Below, piece by piece: positions 8,001 to 16,838 of a stretch of 64,000 nt of DNA. Position 1 is the first letter of the stretch; each line of letters opens with the position of its first letter. The position numbers and the translations under genes were made by a program. The notes under the pieces are model-generated. The model saw only the letters and a list, made by a program, of their open reading frames with translations, was not told where the DNA came from and made no database searches. This DNA is from CALWPV01 sp045632125 (GTDB taxonomy: Bacteria > Bacillota > Clostridia > Lachnospirales > Bianqueaceae): the NCBI GenBank assembly GCA_045632125.1, contig JAZQWC010000089.1:62001-126000 (forward strand), in the 5' to 3' direction.

Positions 8001-9398
8001 ATGGCTAAAAATATTGGAACCGTGGTTCAGGTTATGGGCCCCGTTCTGGATATCCGTTTTCCTGAGGAGAACCTGCCTGAACTACTGACTGCCATTAATG
8101 TAAAAAATGGCGATAGCGTGATCGTGGCAGAGGTAGCACAGCACATTGGTGACAATGTGGTTCGTTGTGTTGCTATGAGTTCTACCGACGGTCTGCAGCG
8201 TGGTGCTGAGGCGGAAGACACTGGCTCCTCCATCACCGTGCCGGTGGGTGAGGGCTGTCTGGGACGTGTATTTAATTTGTTGGGTCAGCCCATTGACGGT
8301 GGCGAGGCGATCGCAGCCGATGAGAAATGGCCGATCCATCGTCCGGCTCCTTCTTATGAAGAGCAGGAAACATCCACTGAAATTTTGGAAACCGGTATTA
8401 AGGTAATTGACCTTATCTGCCCCTACGCTAAAGGTGGTAAGATCGGTTTGTTCGGCGGTGCCGGCGTTGGTAAGACAGTTCTGATTCAGGAGCTGATCTA
8501 TAATATTGCTACAGAGCATAACGGTTATTCTGTTTTCACCGGTGTAGGTGAGCGTACCCGTGAGGGTAACGACCTGTATTTGGAAATGACGGAATCCGGC
8601 GTTATTAAGAAGACCGCCATGGTATTCGGTCAGATGAATGAACCCCCGGGAGCGCGTATGCGTGTAGGCCTTTCCGGTTTGACCATGGCAGAGTACTTCC
8701 GTGATGTAAAGCATCAGGATGTGCTGCTGTTCATTGATAACATTTTCCGTTTTACCCAGGCTGGTTCCGAGGTATCTGCACTGCTGGGTCGTATGCCCTC
8801 TGCAGTAGGTTATCAGCCTACACTGGCAACAGAAATGGGTGCGCTGCAGGAGCGTATCACTTCTACCAAGAATGGATCCATCACCTCGGTTCAGGCGGTA
8901 TATGTGCCTGCCGATGACTATACCGATCCGGCTCCTGCTACTACCTTTGCTCACTTGGATGCTACTACCGCGTTGGATCGTGGTATTGCTTCTTTGGGTA
9001 TTTATCCGGCAGTAGATCCTTTGTATTCTACTTCCAGAATTTTGACTCCTGATGTGGTTGGTCAGGATCATTATCAGGTAGCTCGTGACGTGCAGAGAAT
9101 TCTGCAGCGTTATAAAGAACTGCAGGATATCATCGCCATTATGGGTATGGATGAACTTTCCGAAGAAGATAAGTTGACGGTAAATCGTGCCCGTAAGGTA
9201 CAGCGTTTCCTGTCACAGCCTTTTGCTGTAGCTGAGCAGTTTACCGGTTATGAAGGTAAGTATGTACCGTTGAAGGAAACAGTTCGCGGCTTTAAGGAGA
9301 TCATCGAAGGTCTGCATGATGATATTCCTGAATCCTATTTCCTGTTTGCCGGTACCATTGATGATGTAGTTGTAAAATGGAAGGGTGAGAAAAAATGA
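8001..9398 (+). CDS. atpD: F0F1 ATP synthase subunit beta
   Basis: A 465-residue catalytic subunit. Walker A GGAGVGKT is at residues 152-159, followed by the catalytic GERTREGND motif. The family signature around PAVDPLYSTSR is complete. I chose the ATG at 8001, with AAGGAG at 7986-7991, because the N-terminus MAKNIGTVVQVMGPVLDIRF is canonical. The frame stays open upstream but overlaps atpG. Its stop overlaps the atpC start (ATGA). Confidence 0.97.
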   Translation: MAKNIGTVVQVMGPVLDIRFPEENLPELLTAINVKNGDSVIVAEVAQHIGDNVVRCVAMSSTDGLQRGAEAEDTGSSITVPVGEGCLGRVFNLLGQPIDGGEAIAADEKWPIHRPAPSYEEQETSTEILETGIKVIDLICPYAKGGKIGLFGGAGVGKTVLIQELIYNIATEHNGYSVFTGVGERTREGNDLYLEMTESGVIKKTAMVFGQMNEPPGARMRVGLSGLTMAEYFRDVKHQDVLLFIDNIFRFTQAGSEVSALLGRMPSAVGYQPTLATEMGALQERITSTKNGSITSVQAVYVPADDYTDPAPATTFAHLDATTALDRGIASLGIYPAVDPLYSTSRILTPDVVGQDHYQVARDVQRILQRYKELQDIIAIMGMDELSEEDKLTVNRARKVQRFLSQPFAVAEQFTGYEGKYVPLKETVRGFKEIIEGLHDDIPESYFLFAGTIDDVVVKWKGEKK

Positions 9399-9799
9399 AA
9401 CCGTTTCCGTTAAAGATCGTGACTCCTGATGGCCTGCAGTTTGAAGGGCAGGCAGAGGAACTGATCGTACGAACCATCACCGGTGACATGGGCATACTGG
9501 CTGGGCATACAAATTGTGTGGCGCCACTGGGTATGGGCCAGGCTACTGTTGTGATCGATGGCGGTAAGCGCTATGCAGCCTGTATTGGCGGCATGGTGGT
9601 CATTACTAAGGAAGAGGTCAAATTGGTGCCGACTACTTTTGAGTGGGCGGAGACCATTGATGTGAAACGAGCGGAAGCTTCGGAAAACAGAGCCAAGGCA
9701 ATGCTGGAGGATAAAGGTGCCAGCAAAACTGAGTTGAAACTGGCGGAAGCCCGATTGAAACGTGCTTTGGTGCGTAAAAGTGTGGCCGGACTTAAGTGA
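9395..9799 (+). CDS. atpC: F0F1 ATP synthase subunit epsilon
   Basis: A 134-residue subunit with the N-terminal beta-sandwich (FPLKIVTPDGLQFEGQAEEL) and two C-terminal helices rich in Ala, Lys and Glu. It binds gamma and can inhibit ATP hydrolysis through its C-terminal helices. It is the last gene of the operon, overlaps atpD by four bases and is followed by three hairpins. Confidence 0.94.
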   Translation: MKPFPLKIVTPDGLQFEGQAEELIVRTITGDMGILAGHTNCVAPLGMGQATVVIDGGKRYAACIGGMVVITKEEVKLVPTTFEWAETIDVKRAEASENRAKAMLEDKGASKTELKLAEARLKRALVRKSVAGLK

Positions 9800-9819
9800 T
9801 GTAAATGATATGAATATAG

Positions 9820-9921
9820 AGAATTTGCTGCAGTTCACTGCAAATTCTTGAATAAAAGATCGGCTATATGGGCCGATCTTTTATTTTACCCTTCGGAATC
9901 AGTTTCCGAAGGGTTGTTTTT
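9820..9921 (+). terminator. Three consecutive hairpins closing the atp operon
   Basis: Hairpin 1 pairs GAATTTG (9821-9827) with CAAATTC (9841-9847). Hairpin 2 pairs AAAAGATCGG (9854-9863) with CCGATCTTTT (9873-9882) and ends in T residues. Hairpin 3 pairs CCCTTCGGA (9889-9897) with TCCGAAGGG (9905-9913), followed by TTGTTTTT. The last two have the form of intrinsic terminators, which makes this a very strong stop. Confidence 0.9.
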
Positions 9922-9942
9922 ATTTTGGAAATAGTATATAAT
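9914..9942 (+). promoter_or_regulatory. Predicted promoter of murB-whiA-crh
   Basis: TTGTTT, a 17-base spacer and a perfect TATAAT. The -35 element overlaps the T tract of the last atp terminator, so the promoter begins where the previous operon ends. Confidence 0.7.
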
Positions 9943-9974
9943 AGATTAAATTAGATTAGAAAGGGGAGAGTGTC

Positions 9975-10910
9975 ATGGATAATAAAGAACGTATTGCAGC
10001 TTTGTTTGGTGAGATCGTGGGAGATTGGCGTGTACAGGTGGACTGTCCGCTGAGCCGTATGACTACTTTTAAAATTGGCGGTCCGGCTGCATATGTAGTG
10101 ACGCCCTCGAATGTAGAAGAACTTAAAAAGATTATAGAGGTTAGTCGGGAAAATGGATTGAGAATGTTGGTGCTTGGTAAAGGCAGCAATATTCTGGCCT
10201 GCGATGAAGGTTTTCAAGGCGTAGTGATTCGATTAGACTTCAATTTTAACAATGTGAAGATCGATGGTACCCTTGTAGAAGCCGAAAGTGGTATTACTCT
10301 GTCGGCATTGGCAAAAAAGGTCGCTGAAAAAGGACTGGGTGGTCTGGAATTTGCCAGCGGCATTCCCGGGACGCTGGGCGGCGCTGTATACATGAATGCA
10401 GGAGCCTATGGCGGTGAAATGAAAGATATTATAAAGGAAGTAACTGTGCTGGATACGGCAGGACAGCTTCGCACCCTGCAGCGGGATGAGTTGAACCTTG
10501 GCTATCGAAGCAGCATTATACAGTATAAATCCTGGATCGTTGTGAAAGTAGTGTTGCAGCTTGAAGAAAAAGATCCTGCATTAATCAAAGCACGCATGCA
10601 GGAACTGAAAGAACAGCGTAACGCTAAGCAGCCGGTGGATATGCCCAGCGCGGGTAGTGTGTTCAAACGGCCGGAGGGATACTTTGCCGGTACACTGATC
10701 GATCAGGCTGGTCTGAAAGGGTATTGTGTAGGTGGTGCTATGGTATCTCCGAAACATGCCGGTTTTATCGTGAATAATGGCGATGCCACCTGTAAAGATG
10801 TCATCGGTTTGATTCGACACATACAAAAGACAATAAAAGAAAAAGATGGTGTAGACCTATTCCCTGAGATTCGCTATTTGACGCCCTTGGGCATCGATGT
10901 GATTCGATAA
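9975..10910 (+). CDS. murB: UDP-N-acetylenolpyruvoylglucosamine reductase
   Basis: A 311-residue FAD enzyme that reduces UDP-GlcNAc-enolpyruvate to UDP-MurNAc in peptidoglycan synthesis. The N-terminal PLSRMTTFKIGGPA is the family start. The FAD-binding PCMH-type region includes LGKGSNILACDEGF and FASGIPGTLGGAVYMNAGAYGGE is the core signature. The catalytic Ser lies in PSAGSVFKRP and the C-terminal acid in FPEIRYL. The gene is followed by whiA after a few bases. In many Firmicutes rapZ and yvcK lie between murB and whiA; here they do not. Confidence 0.96.
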   Translation: MDNKERIAALFGEIVGDWRVQVDCPLSRMTTFKIGGPAAYVVTPSNVEELKKIIEVSRENGLRMLVLGKGSNILACDEGFQGVVIRLDFNFNNVKIDGTLVEAESGITLSALAKKVAEKGLGGLEFASGIPGTLGGAVYMNAGAYGGEMKDIIKEVTVLDTAGQLRTLQRDELNLGYRSSIIQYKSWIVVKVVLQLEEKDPALIKARMQELKEQRNAKQPVDMPSAGSVFKRPEGYFAGTLIDQAGLKGYCVGGAMVSPKHAGFIVNNGDATCKDVIGLIRHIQKTIKEKDGVDLFPEIRYLTPLGIDVIR

Positions 10911-10924
10911 AGGAGGAAGTGGCC

Positions 10925-11893
10925 ATGTCTTTTTCTTCCCAAGTGAAAGAAGAACTGGCAGGGCACGTAAGTAAGGCGCGGCATTGTCGTTTGGCGGAAT
11001 TAGCAGCTATTTTGGGTGGCTGTGGTCGCATCCGCTTTAACCCTCCCAGTATCGAAGTACAAAGTGAACGCAGCGCGGTGGTAAAAAAGGCATATGCCTT
11101 GCTGCAGCGTAACTATAATATAAGCGCTCATGTTTCTCTCCGGCGCGGCCGGAAAGGAAGCAAGATCAAGCTCTATACGTTATGTCTGCAAGAGCCGGAT
11201 CAAGTACAGCAAGTGCTCACGGATATCGGTTTCATCAGAGAAATTGATGGGATCATGCAGTATAAAAATATTGCGACCGATGAGATGCTTCAAAAAAATT
11301 GCTGTATGAAAGCATATATTCGAGGAGCTTTTCTGGCTGGTGGTTCTATTAATGACCCGCAAAAGAATTACCATATTGAAATTTTGAACGAGGATATGGA
11401 GCATGCGGAAGTGCTGCAGCGCTCGTTGAGAGAGTTTGGTATTGAATCCCGTATTTTAGAAAGAGTACGTCCCAGTAATCATACGGTATATGTGCTGTAT
11501 TTAAAAAATGGTGAGCAGATTATTGATGTACTCTCGGTGATGATGGCACATATTTCGTTGATGGAACTGGAAAATGTGCGTATTGTGAAAGAAGTGCGCA
11601 ATAATATCAACCGTCAGGTGAATTGTGAAACAGCTAATTTGAATAAAACCATTGGGGCGGCAGTCAAACAGGTGAATGACATTCGCTATCTGATGGAAAA
11701 GGGTGCGTTAAATACGTTATCCGCTGAGTTGATTGCTATGGCAATGGTACGTTTGGAAAATGAAGATCTGCCTTTAAAAGATTTGGGGCAGCTGCTGAAT
11801 CCGCCGGTGAGTAAATCCGGTGTGAATCATAGACTTCGTAAGCTTTCGCAGGCAGCAGAAGAATTAAGAAGCCGAAATAAGGAAATTGAATAA
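10925..11893 (+). CDS. whiA: WhiA sporulation/division regulator homologue
   Basis: A 322-residue protein with an N-terminal LAGLIDADG-like domain (MSFSSQVKEELAG start, then IRGAFLAGGSINDPQKNYHIEI). A C-terminal helix-turn-helix DNA-binding domain contains LKDLGQLLNPPVSKSGVNHRLRKL. Members influence chromosome segregation and cell division in Firmicutes and sporulation in actinomycetes. I prefer the ATG at 10925, eight bases after AAGGAGG, over an in-frame GTG at 10919, because MSFSSxVKEEL is the canonical start. The neighbouring murB and HPr-like genes fit the usual whiA neighbourhood. Confidence 0.95.
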   Translation: MSFSSQVKEELAGHVSKARHCRLAELAAILGGCGRIRFNPPSIEVQSERSAVVKKAYALLQRNYNISAHVSLRRGRKGSKIKLYTLCLQEPDQVQQVLTDIGFIREIDGIMQYKNIATDEMLQKNCCMKAYIRGAFLAGGSINDPQKNYHIEILNEDMEHAEVLQRSLREFGIESRILERVRPSNHTVYVLYLKNGEQIIDVLSVMMAHISLMELENVRIVKEVRNNINRQVNCETANLNKTIGAAVKQVNDIRYLMEKGALNTLSAELIAMAMVRLENEDLPLKDLGQLLNPPVSKSGVNHRLRKLSQAAEELRSRNKEIE

Positions 11894-11916
11894 GTTAATC
11901 TGAAAGGAGGAACATC

Positions 11917-12168
11917 ATGGTAGAGAGAAAGGTACAGATCACTCATATTGAGGATCATGAATTTGAATTGGCCACTATGGTCGTTCAAACTGCAGGACGT
12001 TTTAACAGTGTGATCTCCATCATCATGGACAACAAACGTGTTAATGCAAAGAGCATTATGGGCATGATGTCTTTGGGTTTGATGGAAGACGATGAGGTGG
12101 TTGTAACTGCCGATGGCGCAGATGAGACGGAAGCTGTGGAAAGCATGGCAAAACTGCTGAATCGCTAA
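11917..12168 (+). CDS. crh: Crh-like HPr paralogue (Ser46 kept, His15 lost)
   Basis: An 83-residue HPr-fold protein that aligns without gaps to Bacillus subtilis HPr. The PTS phosphorylation site His15 is Glu15 here, and Arg17-Pro18 are Glu17-Leu18. The regulatory Ser46 is intact in KSIMG (residues 45-49), followed by the conserved MSLG. It therefore should not pass phosphate in PTS transport but can be modified by HprK, as in B. subtilis Crh, which has Gln15. The gene sits directly after whiA, the position of crh in B. subtilis. Start ATG has AAAGGAGG upstream. Role as a CcpA co-regulator is inferred from the family. Confidence 0.85.
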   Translation: MVERKVQITHIEDHEFELATMVVQTAGRFNSVISIIMDNKRVNAKSIMGMMSLGLMEDDEVVVTADGADETEAVESMAKLLNR

Positions 12169-12214
12169 GGAAAAAGCTCTAAGTTTCGCTAAGAAACGAG
12201 TGTAAAAAGCAAAA

Positions 12215-12268
12215 AAATCCGGTAATCCTAAGTGCATACTACTGCAGCATTTAGAATTACCGGATTTT
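12215..12268. terminator. Bidirectional terminator between crh and the dipeptidase gene
   Basis: The arms AATCCGGTAAT and ATTACCGGATT form a perfect stem with T residues on the right and A residues on the left. It can therefore stop transcription from both convergent genes. Confidence 0.85.
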
Positions 12269-12271
12269 TAA

Positions 12272-13297
12272 TTATAAGGTTTCTTTTAAGATTCGTTCGG
12301 CATTGCCTAAGGCAAACTTTTCAATATTACCTTCGCTGAAACCTCGCTTGGAAAGCTCGGCGTAGATGCGATGAACTTCCAGAGGAGAATTGACTTCAAT
12401 ATTACCGCCGATACCATCCCAGTCTGAACCAAGACCGACTACTTCCATTCCGCCTACCTTAACGATATGTTCGATATGGTCACAAATACGGGTGACTGTA
12501 CTGTCTTTGCATTCGGTGGTTTCACCAATGAATTCCGGAGCAAAGTTAATACCCATGAAGCCGCCTTTTTCGGCAAGCAGGCGAATTTGATCGTCGGTTA
12601 GGTTACGTTGATGGGGAGTCATGGTGCGTGAGTTGGAATGGCTGGCGACAAAGGGCCTTTTGGTGGTTTTGGCTACGTCGTAGAAACCGCCATCGGAAAG
12701 ATGGGATACATCGATGATCATACCCAGCTGATTCATATGCTCTACCGCCTCGAAACCGAAAGTGGTGAGGCCTTTTTGCATTTCAACAGGGTCTGCAGAA
12801 TTGGGATAGCCAAAGCAGTTGGCGCCGTTCCAAGTGAAGGAAATCAAGCGATATCCAAGATCATAGTATTCTTTTAATTTATCATGGCTGCCTTCTACCA
12901 TGCGGCCGTCTTCGAAGGTAAGGAAGGCGCTCATGAGACCATTTTTCTGATTGAGTTTATATTCTTCGTAATTGCGGGCGAAGGCAATGATGTCGCTATG
13001 TACCTGCAGTTCGCCCATGAGGCCGGCGTACAGACGCTGACGGTAAATTTCGTCGGTCATGCCCTCTGACCAGCGGCGAGGAGGCATGAAGGTGGCGAAA
13101 AACTGAGCAGCGCAGCCGCCCTGTTTCATGCGTACAAAATCCACCATACGGTCGTTTTGGTATAAGGTGGGAGCAGGCGTCGCATTTGCGCCTTCGGCGT
13201 TTGTGATTTGTGAGTTAGGTTCTGTCATAATTTGAGATTGAGGTTTGGGACGACCAAACATCATAAGGGTGTCGCAGTGAAAATCGATATATTGCAT
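12272..13297 (-). CDS. Membrane-dipeptidase-like hydrolase, peptidase family M19
   Basis: A 341-residue cytoplasmic metallopeptidase-like protein of the M19 (renal dipeptidase) family, which cleaves dipeptides and some D-amino acid dipeptides. Visible metal ligands include FHCDT near the N-terminus (HxD), the Glu in TFEDG, and His in IDVSHLSDGGF and VASHSNSR. GLGSDWDGIGG near the C-terminus is also family-typical. A short insertion of about 35 residues after the HCD motif is unusual. I chose the ATG at 13297, which has GGAGG seven bases ahead. An in-frame ATG five codons earlier overlaps that ribosome site. No signal peptide is seen. Confidence 0.88.
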   Translation of the reverse strand: MQYIDFHCDTLMMFGRPKPQSQIMTEPNSQITNAEGANATPAPTLYQNDRMVDFVRMKQGGCAAQFFATFMPPRRWSEGMTDEIYRQRLYAGLMGELQVHSDIIAFARNYEEYKLNQKNGLMSAFLTFEDGRMVEGSHDKLKEYYDLGYRLISFTWNGANCFGYPNSADPVEMQKGLTTFGFEAVEHMNQLGMIIDVSHLSDGGFYDVAKTTKRPFVASHSNSRTMTPHQRNLTDDQIRLLAEKGGFMGINFAPEFIGETTECKDSTVTRICDHIEHIVKVGGMEVVGLGSDWDGIGGNIEVNSPLEVHRIYAELSKRGFSEGNIEKFALGNAERILKETL

Positions 13298-13326
13298 GGC
13301 GAGTACCTCCATAAATAACTACGTTC

Positions 13327-13355
13327 ATTGTACCATGGTAGAAATGATTTGGCAA
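13327..13355 (-). promoter_or_regulatory. Predicted promoter of the dipeptidase gene
   Basis: On the minus strand TTGCCA, a 17-base spacer and TACAAT lie about 30 bases before the start codon. It is back to back with the promoter of the rhamnose operon. Confidence 0.65.
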
Positions 13356-13381
13356 GGAATGGAAAGAATTTGGTGCTCATC

Positions 13382-13410
13382 TTGCATTTTGGGGCCGAAC
13401 AGGGTAAAAT
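13382..13410 (+). promoter_or_regulatory. Predicted promoter of the rhamnose operon
   Basis: TTGCAT, a 17-base spacer and TAAAAT lie 50 bases before the first gene. No clear operator or catabolite-responsive element was seen by eye around it. Confidence 0.6.
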
Positions 13411-13460
13411 GAAGGTAAAATACGATACTTATGGTCATTAGGGTGACCGGGAGGAACAAC

Positions 13461-15341
13461 ATGGAAATTCGTTTGTTAAGCAATGAGCGACCCATCGAAA
13501 TGGCGGCCAAAGAATTGAAGAATTACTTGAGTCGCATGGGTAATGAGGATATAGTACCAAAAATTTGGGAATTGGGCGTACAGGATATGACCCAATATGG
13601 TCTGGAAAAGTTAGACGATCCTAAAGTAGATGATGCCTATTATTTTCGGGTAGATGAAGAGGAAGCCTGCATCTATGGCAGCAATCCTCGAAGCGTGCTG
13701 TTGGGCGTATATCGTTATCTGACAGAGATTGGCTGCCGTTTTCTGCGTCCCGGAGCCGAGTATGAGATCATTCCTGAAAAACGGGATCCGGAAGGTTTTT
13801 TCGCGCTGTGCGCGCATAAGGCGAGTTTGCGTCATCGCGGTGCCTGTATTGAAGGTGCAACCTCGGTGGAAAATGTGTTGGACTTTATTGATTGGTCGGC
13901 TAAGATCGGTTTTAACAGCTTCTTCCCTCAGTTTAAATATCCGCATGAGTTTTTTAGAAGATGGTATGAGCATGTGCGCAATCCGAAATTGGCGCCGCAG
14001 GGATGGACAATGGAGCAGTCGATCTTGGCGGATGGTTTGATTAGTGAGGCGATGCAACAGCGCGGTATTTTGCAGCATCGTGTGGGTCATGGCTGGACCG
14101 GTGAGGCACTTGGGTACACTGCCACTGGTTGGGAGACTGATGATGCTGAACTTCCGGAGGAAAAGAAGGCCCTGCTGGCACAAATCAATGGCAAACGGGA
14201 ACTGTTTGGCGGCGTGCCTACGAATACAAATCTCTGTTATTCGAATCCGAAAGCAGTGGAGTTGTATAGCGAACGGGTGATGGAATATGTGCGTCAGCAT
14301 GACGAGGCGGATTACTTGCATCTGTGGCTGGCAGATATGTTTAACAATACCTGCGAGTGCGAGGAGTGTCGTAAAAAGAGGGTGACAGATCATTATATTC
14401 ATATGTTGAATGTGATCGATGAAAAACTGGCAAAGGAAGGCTTTGACACGAAGTTAGTATTTTTGCTGTATAATGAGCTTTTGTGGGCACCCGAGACAGA
14501 ACAATTGAAAAATCCGGACCGGTTTGTGCTGATGTTTGCGCCTATTACTCGAACCTTTATGAAATCTTATCAGCAGGCGGGCGAAATACTGCCTGTGCCG
14601 GAGTTCAAGGTGAATCAAATTACCATGCCTGTAACATTGGAAGACAATCTGGCATTTTTGAAGGATTGGCAGAAGAAAGTAAGCTGTGATAGTTTTGTGT
14701 ATGACTATCATTTGGGCAAGGCACATTATGGTGATCCGGGTTATGTGCGGATCTCGAAGGTGTTGTGCGATGATTTGAAAGAAAACAAAAATCTGGGCCT
14801 TAATGGTATTAATAGCTGCCAGGAACTGAGAGCCTTTTTGCCGAATGCACTGCCGAATTATATTATGGGTCAGATTTCGATGGATACGGAGTTGGAGTTT
14901 GATACAGTGGCCGGAGACTACTTTGCGTCAGCTTATGGAGAAAGAGGACGGGAAGTGCTGGCCTATCTGCAGGATATTTCAGAGCAGTATGATATGGATT
15001 ATTTCATTAGCCGCGGCGAAATGGTGAATCCGGCAATGAGTGCACGTTTTGAGCGGGTGCTGGATGATTTGGAGGCCTTTGCACCTGTGATTGGTGAGGT
15101 GCTGACGGATCCTGATTTGCCGGCGGTACAAAGACGATTCTGGAGAGAGCTGAGTTATCATCAGGCCTATACATTCTATTTGACTCAGGCGCTGTTGGCG
15201 AAGTCAAAGGGACAGGATCCCACACCGGCTTATAAGGTGTTTGCGGATCTGGTAAGAGAGAGCGAGCCGGAATTCCAAAAATCGCTGGATACATACCGTA
15301 TTTTGGAAGTAACTTCAGTTTACACAAAGCTGCATGAATAA
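13461..15341 (+). CDS. DUF4838-type protein, first gene of the rhamnose operon
   Basis: A 626-residue protein without signal peptide, so cytoplasmic. It resembles DUF4838 proteins, which combine an alpha-glucuronidase-like N-terminal domain (residues about 1-110, ending in GVYRYLTEIGCRFLRPG) with a TIM-barrel-like body. Shared landmarks are RHRGACIEGA, GHGWTGEALGY, HLWLADMFNNTCECEECRKK with a CxCxxC cluster, and FAPITR. Two clear paralogues are encoded at 33023-36942. Placement directly before rhaB, rhaA and rhaD suggests release of rhamnose from a glycoside, but no member's activity can be read from sequence. The ATG at 13461 has GGGAGGA upstream; an in-frame ATG 30 bases earlier lacks one. 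Confidence 0.7.
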   Translation: MEIRLLSNERPIEMAAKELKNYLSRMGNEDIVPKIWELGVQDMTQYGLEKLDDPKVDDAYYFRVDEEEACIYGSNPRSVLLGVYRYLTEIGCRFLRPGAEYEIIPEKRDPEGFFALCAHKASLRHRGACIEGATSVENVLDFIDWSAKIGFNSFFPQFKYPHEFFRRWYEHVRNPKLAPQGWTMEQSILADGLISEAMQQRGILQHRVGHGWTGEALGYTATGWETDDAELPEEKKALLAQINGKRELFGGVPTNTNLCYSNPKAVELYSERVMEYVRQHDEADYLHLWLADMFNNTCECEECRKKRVTDHYIHMLNVIDEKLAKEGFDTKLVFLLYNELLWAPETEQLKNPDRFVLMFAPITRTFMKSYQQAGEILPVPEFKVNQITMPVTLEDNLAFLKDWQKKVSCDSFVYDYHLGKAHYGDPGYVRISKVLCDDLKENKNLGLNGINSCQELRAFLPNALPNYIMGQISMDTELEFDTVAGDYFASAYGERGREVLAYLQDISEQYDMDYFISRGEMVNPAMSARFERVLDDLEAFAPVIGEVLTDPDLPAVQRRFWRELSYHQAYTFYLTQALLAKSKGQDPTPAYKVFADLVRESEPEFQKSLDTYRILEVTSVYTKLHE

Positions 15342-15361
15342 ATTTACGGAGGGAAAATGCA

Positions 15362-16756
15362 ATGGAAAAAGCATATTTGGCCTTTGATCTGGGCGCAGGC
15401 TCGGGGCGTTTGATGATGGGAACTGAAAAAGACGGAAAGCTTGAGTTGACGGAGCTGCACCGTTTTAGCAATCCGCCGACACGAATGGGCGAGCGTCTGT
15501 ATTGGGATGTACCCTATCAGATTCGTGAAATGAAAGAGGGTTTGAAAAAGGCTGCGGAGTCCGGAAAAGAGATTGCGTGCATTGGCATCGATACCTGGGG
15601 TGTAGACTATGGTTATATCGATGAGGATGGTGCCTTGTTGGGACTTCCTTATTGTTACCGTGATAGCAAAAATCAGTGGGCTATGGAAAACTGCCCTATG
15701 GATTTTGCCGATATGTACAAAGAAGCCGGTCTGCAACAGATGAACTTTAATACTGCGTATCAGCTGTATTATGATTTGCAGAAACGTCCGAAAGTGGTAC
15801 AGGCCGCTAAAAAGATGATGTTTATGCCTGATCTTCTGGCATACTTTCTTACCGGAGAGATCGCTTGTGAATATACCATTGCATCTACCTCTATGTTGTT
15901 AAATGCAAAAACGAAAGATTGGTCTGATGAGATTTTAAAAGGCATTGGTTTTCCGAAGGAGTTACTGCCCGAAGTTCGCATGCCCGGTCAGATCGTAGGT
16001 CGTCTATTGGAGTCTGTTCAGCAGGAAACCGGTTTGGGCCCGATTCCGGTAGCTTTGGTAGGCAGCCATGACACTGCTTCGGCGGTAGCTGGTATTCCTT
16101 ACACCGGAGAGAATCATGCCTTCGTCAGCAGTGGTACCTGGTCTTTGATGGGTATGGAACTGGATGAGCCTATGATCAATGAGGCTTCGTTAAGTGTTAA
16201 CTTTACCAATGAAGGTGGAGCTGCCGGTACGATTCGTTTCTTGAAAAATATTTCCGGTTTGTGGATATTGCAGCAGCTGCGCAAAGAGTGGAAGACGGAG
16301 TTTCCGGAAATTATTCGTCAGGCACAGGAGAATATGGACTGTGACTTTATGATCGATCCTGATGAGGATCGTTTTACGGCACCTTATAGCATGGAAAAAG
16401 AAGTAAAGGCTTACTGTGTGGAGCATGGTCAGGGCGAGCCGAAGACCTGGGGCGAGATGGCAGCGGCTGTTTATAAAGGTTTGACCTATAAATATCAGTT
16501 GTGCATTGAAACAATGGAGAGAATTACCGGTAAGCAGATCGAAGCCATTCATATGGTGGGTGGCGGTATTCAGGATCAGTTGCTCTGCCGGTTGACGGCG
16601 GAAAGTACCGGTAAGCCGGTGATCACCGGACCTATCGAAGCTGCAGCACTGGGTAATATTTTAATGCAGCAGATGGCTTTGGGTGAGCTGGCTGAATTGA
16701 GTGAAGGACGCAAAAAGATTGGAGAATCCTTCCCCTTGTCCAGATATGAGGCTTGA
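15362..16756 (+). CDS. rhaB: Rhamnulokinase
   Basis: A 464-residue FGGY-family kinase that phosphorylates L-rhamnulose at O-1. The N-terminal phosphate motif is FDLGAGSGRLMMG, then IDTWGVDYGYID and LPYCYRD, all typical of rhamnulokinases. GSHDTASAV and the C-terminal MVGGGIQDQLLCRLTA complete the fold. It lies between the DUF4838 gene and rhaA in a rhamnose catabolic set. The stop codon overlaps the -35 box of an internal promoter for rhaA. Confidence 0.95.
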   Translation: MEKAYLAFDLGAGSGRLMMGTEKDGKLELTELHRFSNPPTRMGERLYWDVPYQIREMKEGLKKAAESGKEIACIGIDTWGVDYGYIDEDGALLGLPYCYRDSKNQWAMENCPMDFADMYKEAGLQQMNFNTAYQLYYDLQKRPKVVQAAKKMMFMPDLLAYFLTGEIACEYTIASTSMLLNAKTKDWSDEILKGIGFPKELLPEVRMPGQIVGRLLESVQQETGLGPIPVALVGSHDTASAVAGIPYTGENHAFVSSGTWSLMGMELDEPMINEASLSVNFTNEGGAAGTIRFLKNISGLWILQQLRKEWKTEFPEIIRQAQENMDCDFMIDPDEDRFTAPYSMEKEVKAYCVEHGQGEPKTWGEMAAAVYKGLTYKYQLCIETMERITGKQIEAIHMVGGGIQDQLLCRLTAESTGKPVITGPIEAAALGNILMQQMALGELAELSEGRKKIGESFPLSRYEA

Positions 16757-16781
16757 AAAATTAACTGCGTTTGCGTATAAT
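16753..16781 (+). promoter_or_regulatory. Predicted internal promoter for rhaA-rhaD
   Basis: TTGAAA, an exact 17-base spacer and a perfect TATAAT overlap the end of rhaB, 58 bases before the rhaA start codon. The leader then carries a small hairpin, ACGCGC with GCGCGT at 16811-16824. A second promoter fits the stronger codon bias of rhaA and rhaD. Confidence 0.65.
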
Positions 16782-16838
16782 TAGGAAAGAATGTTTCGCG
16801 TCATTGGTTTACGCGCTGGCGCGTTTTAGGAGGGTATT

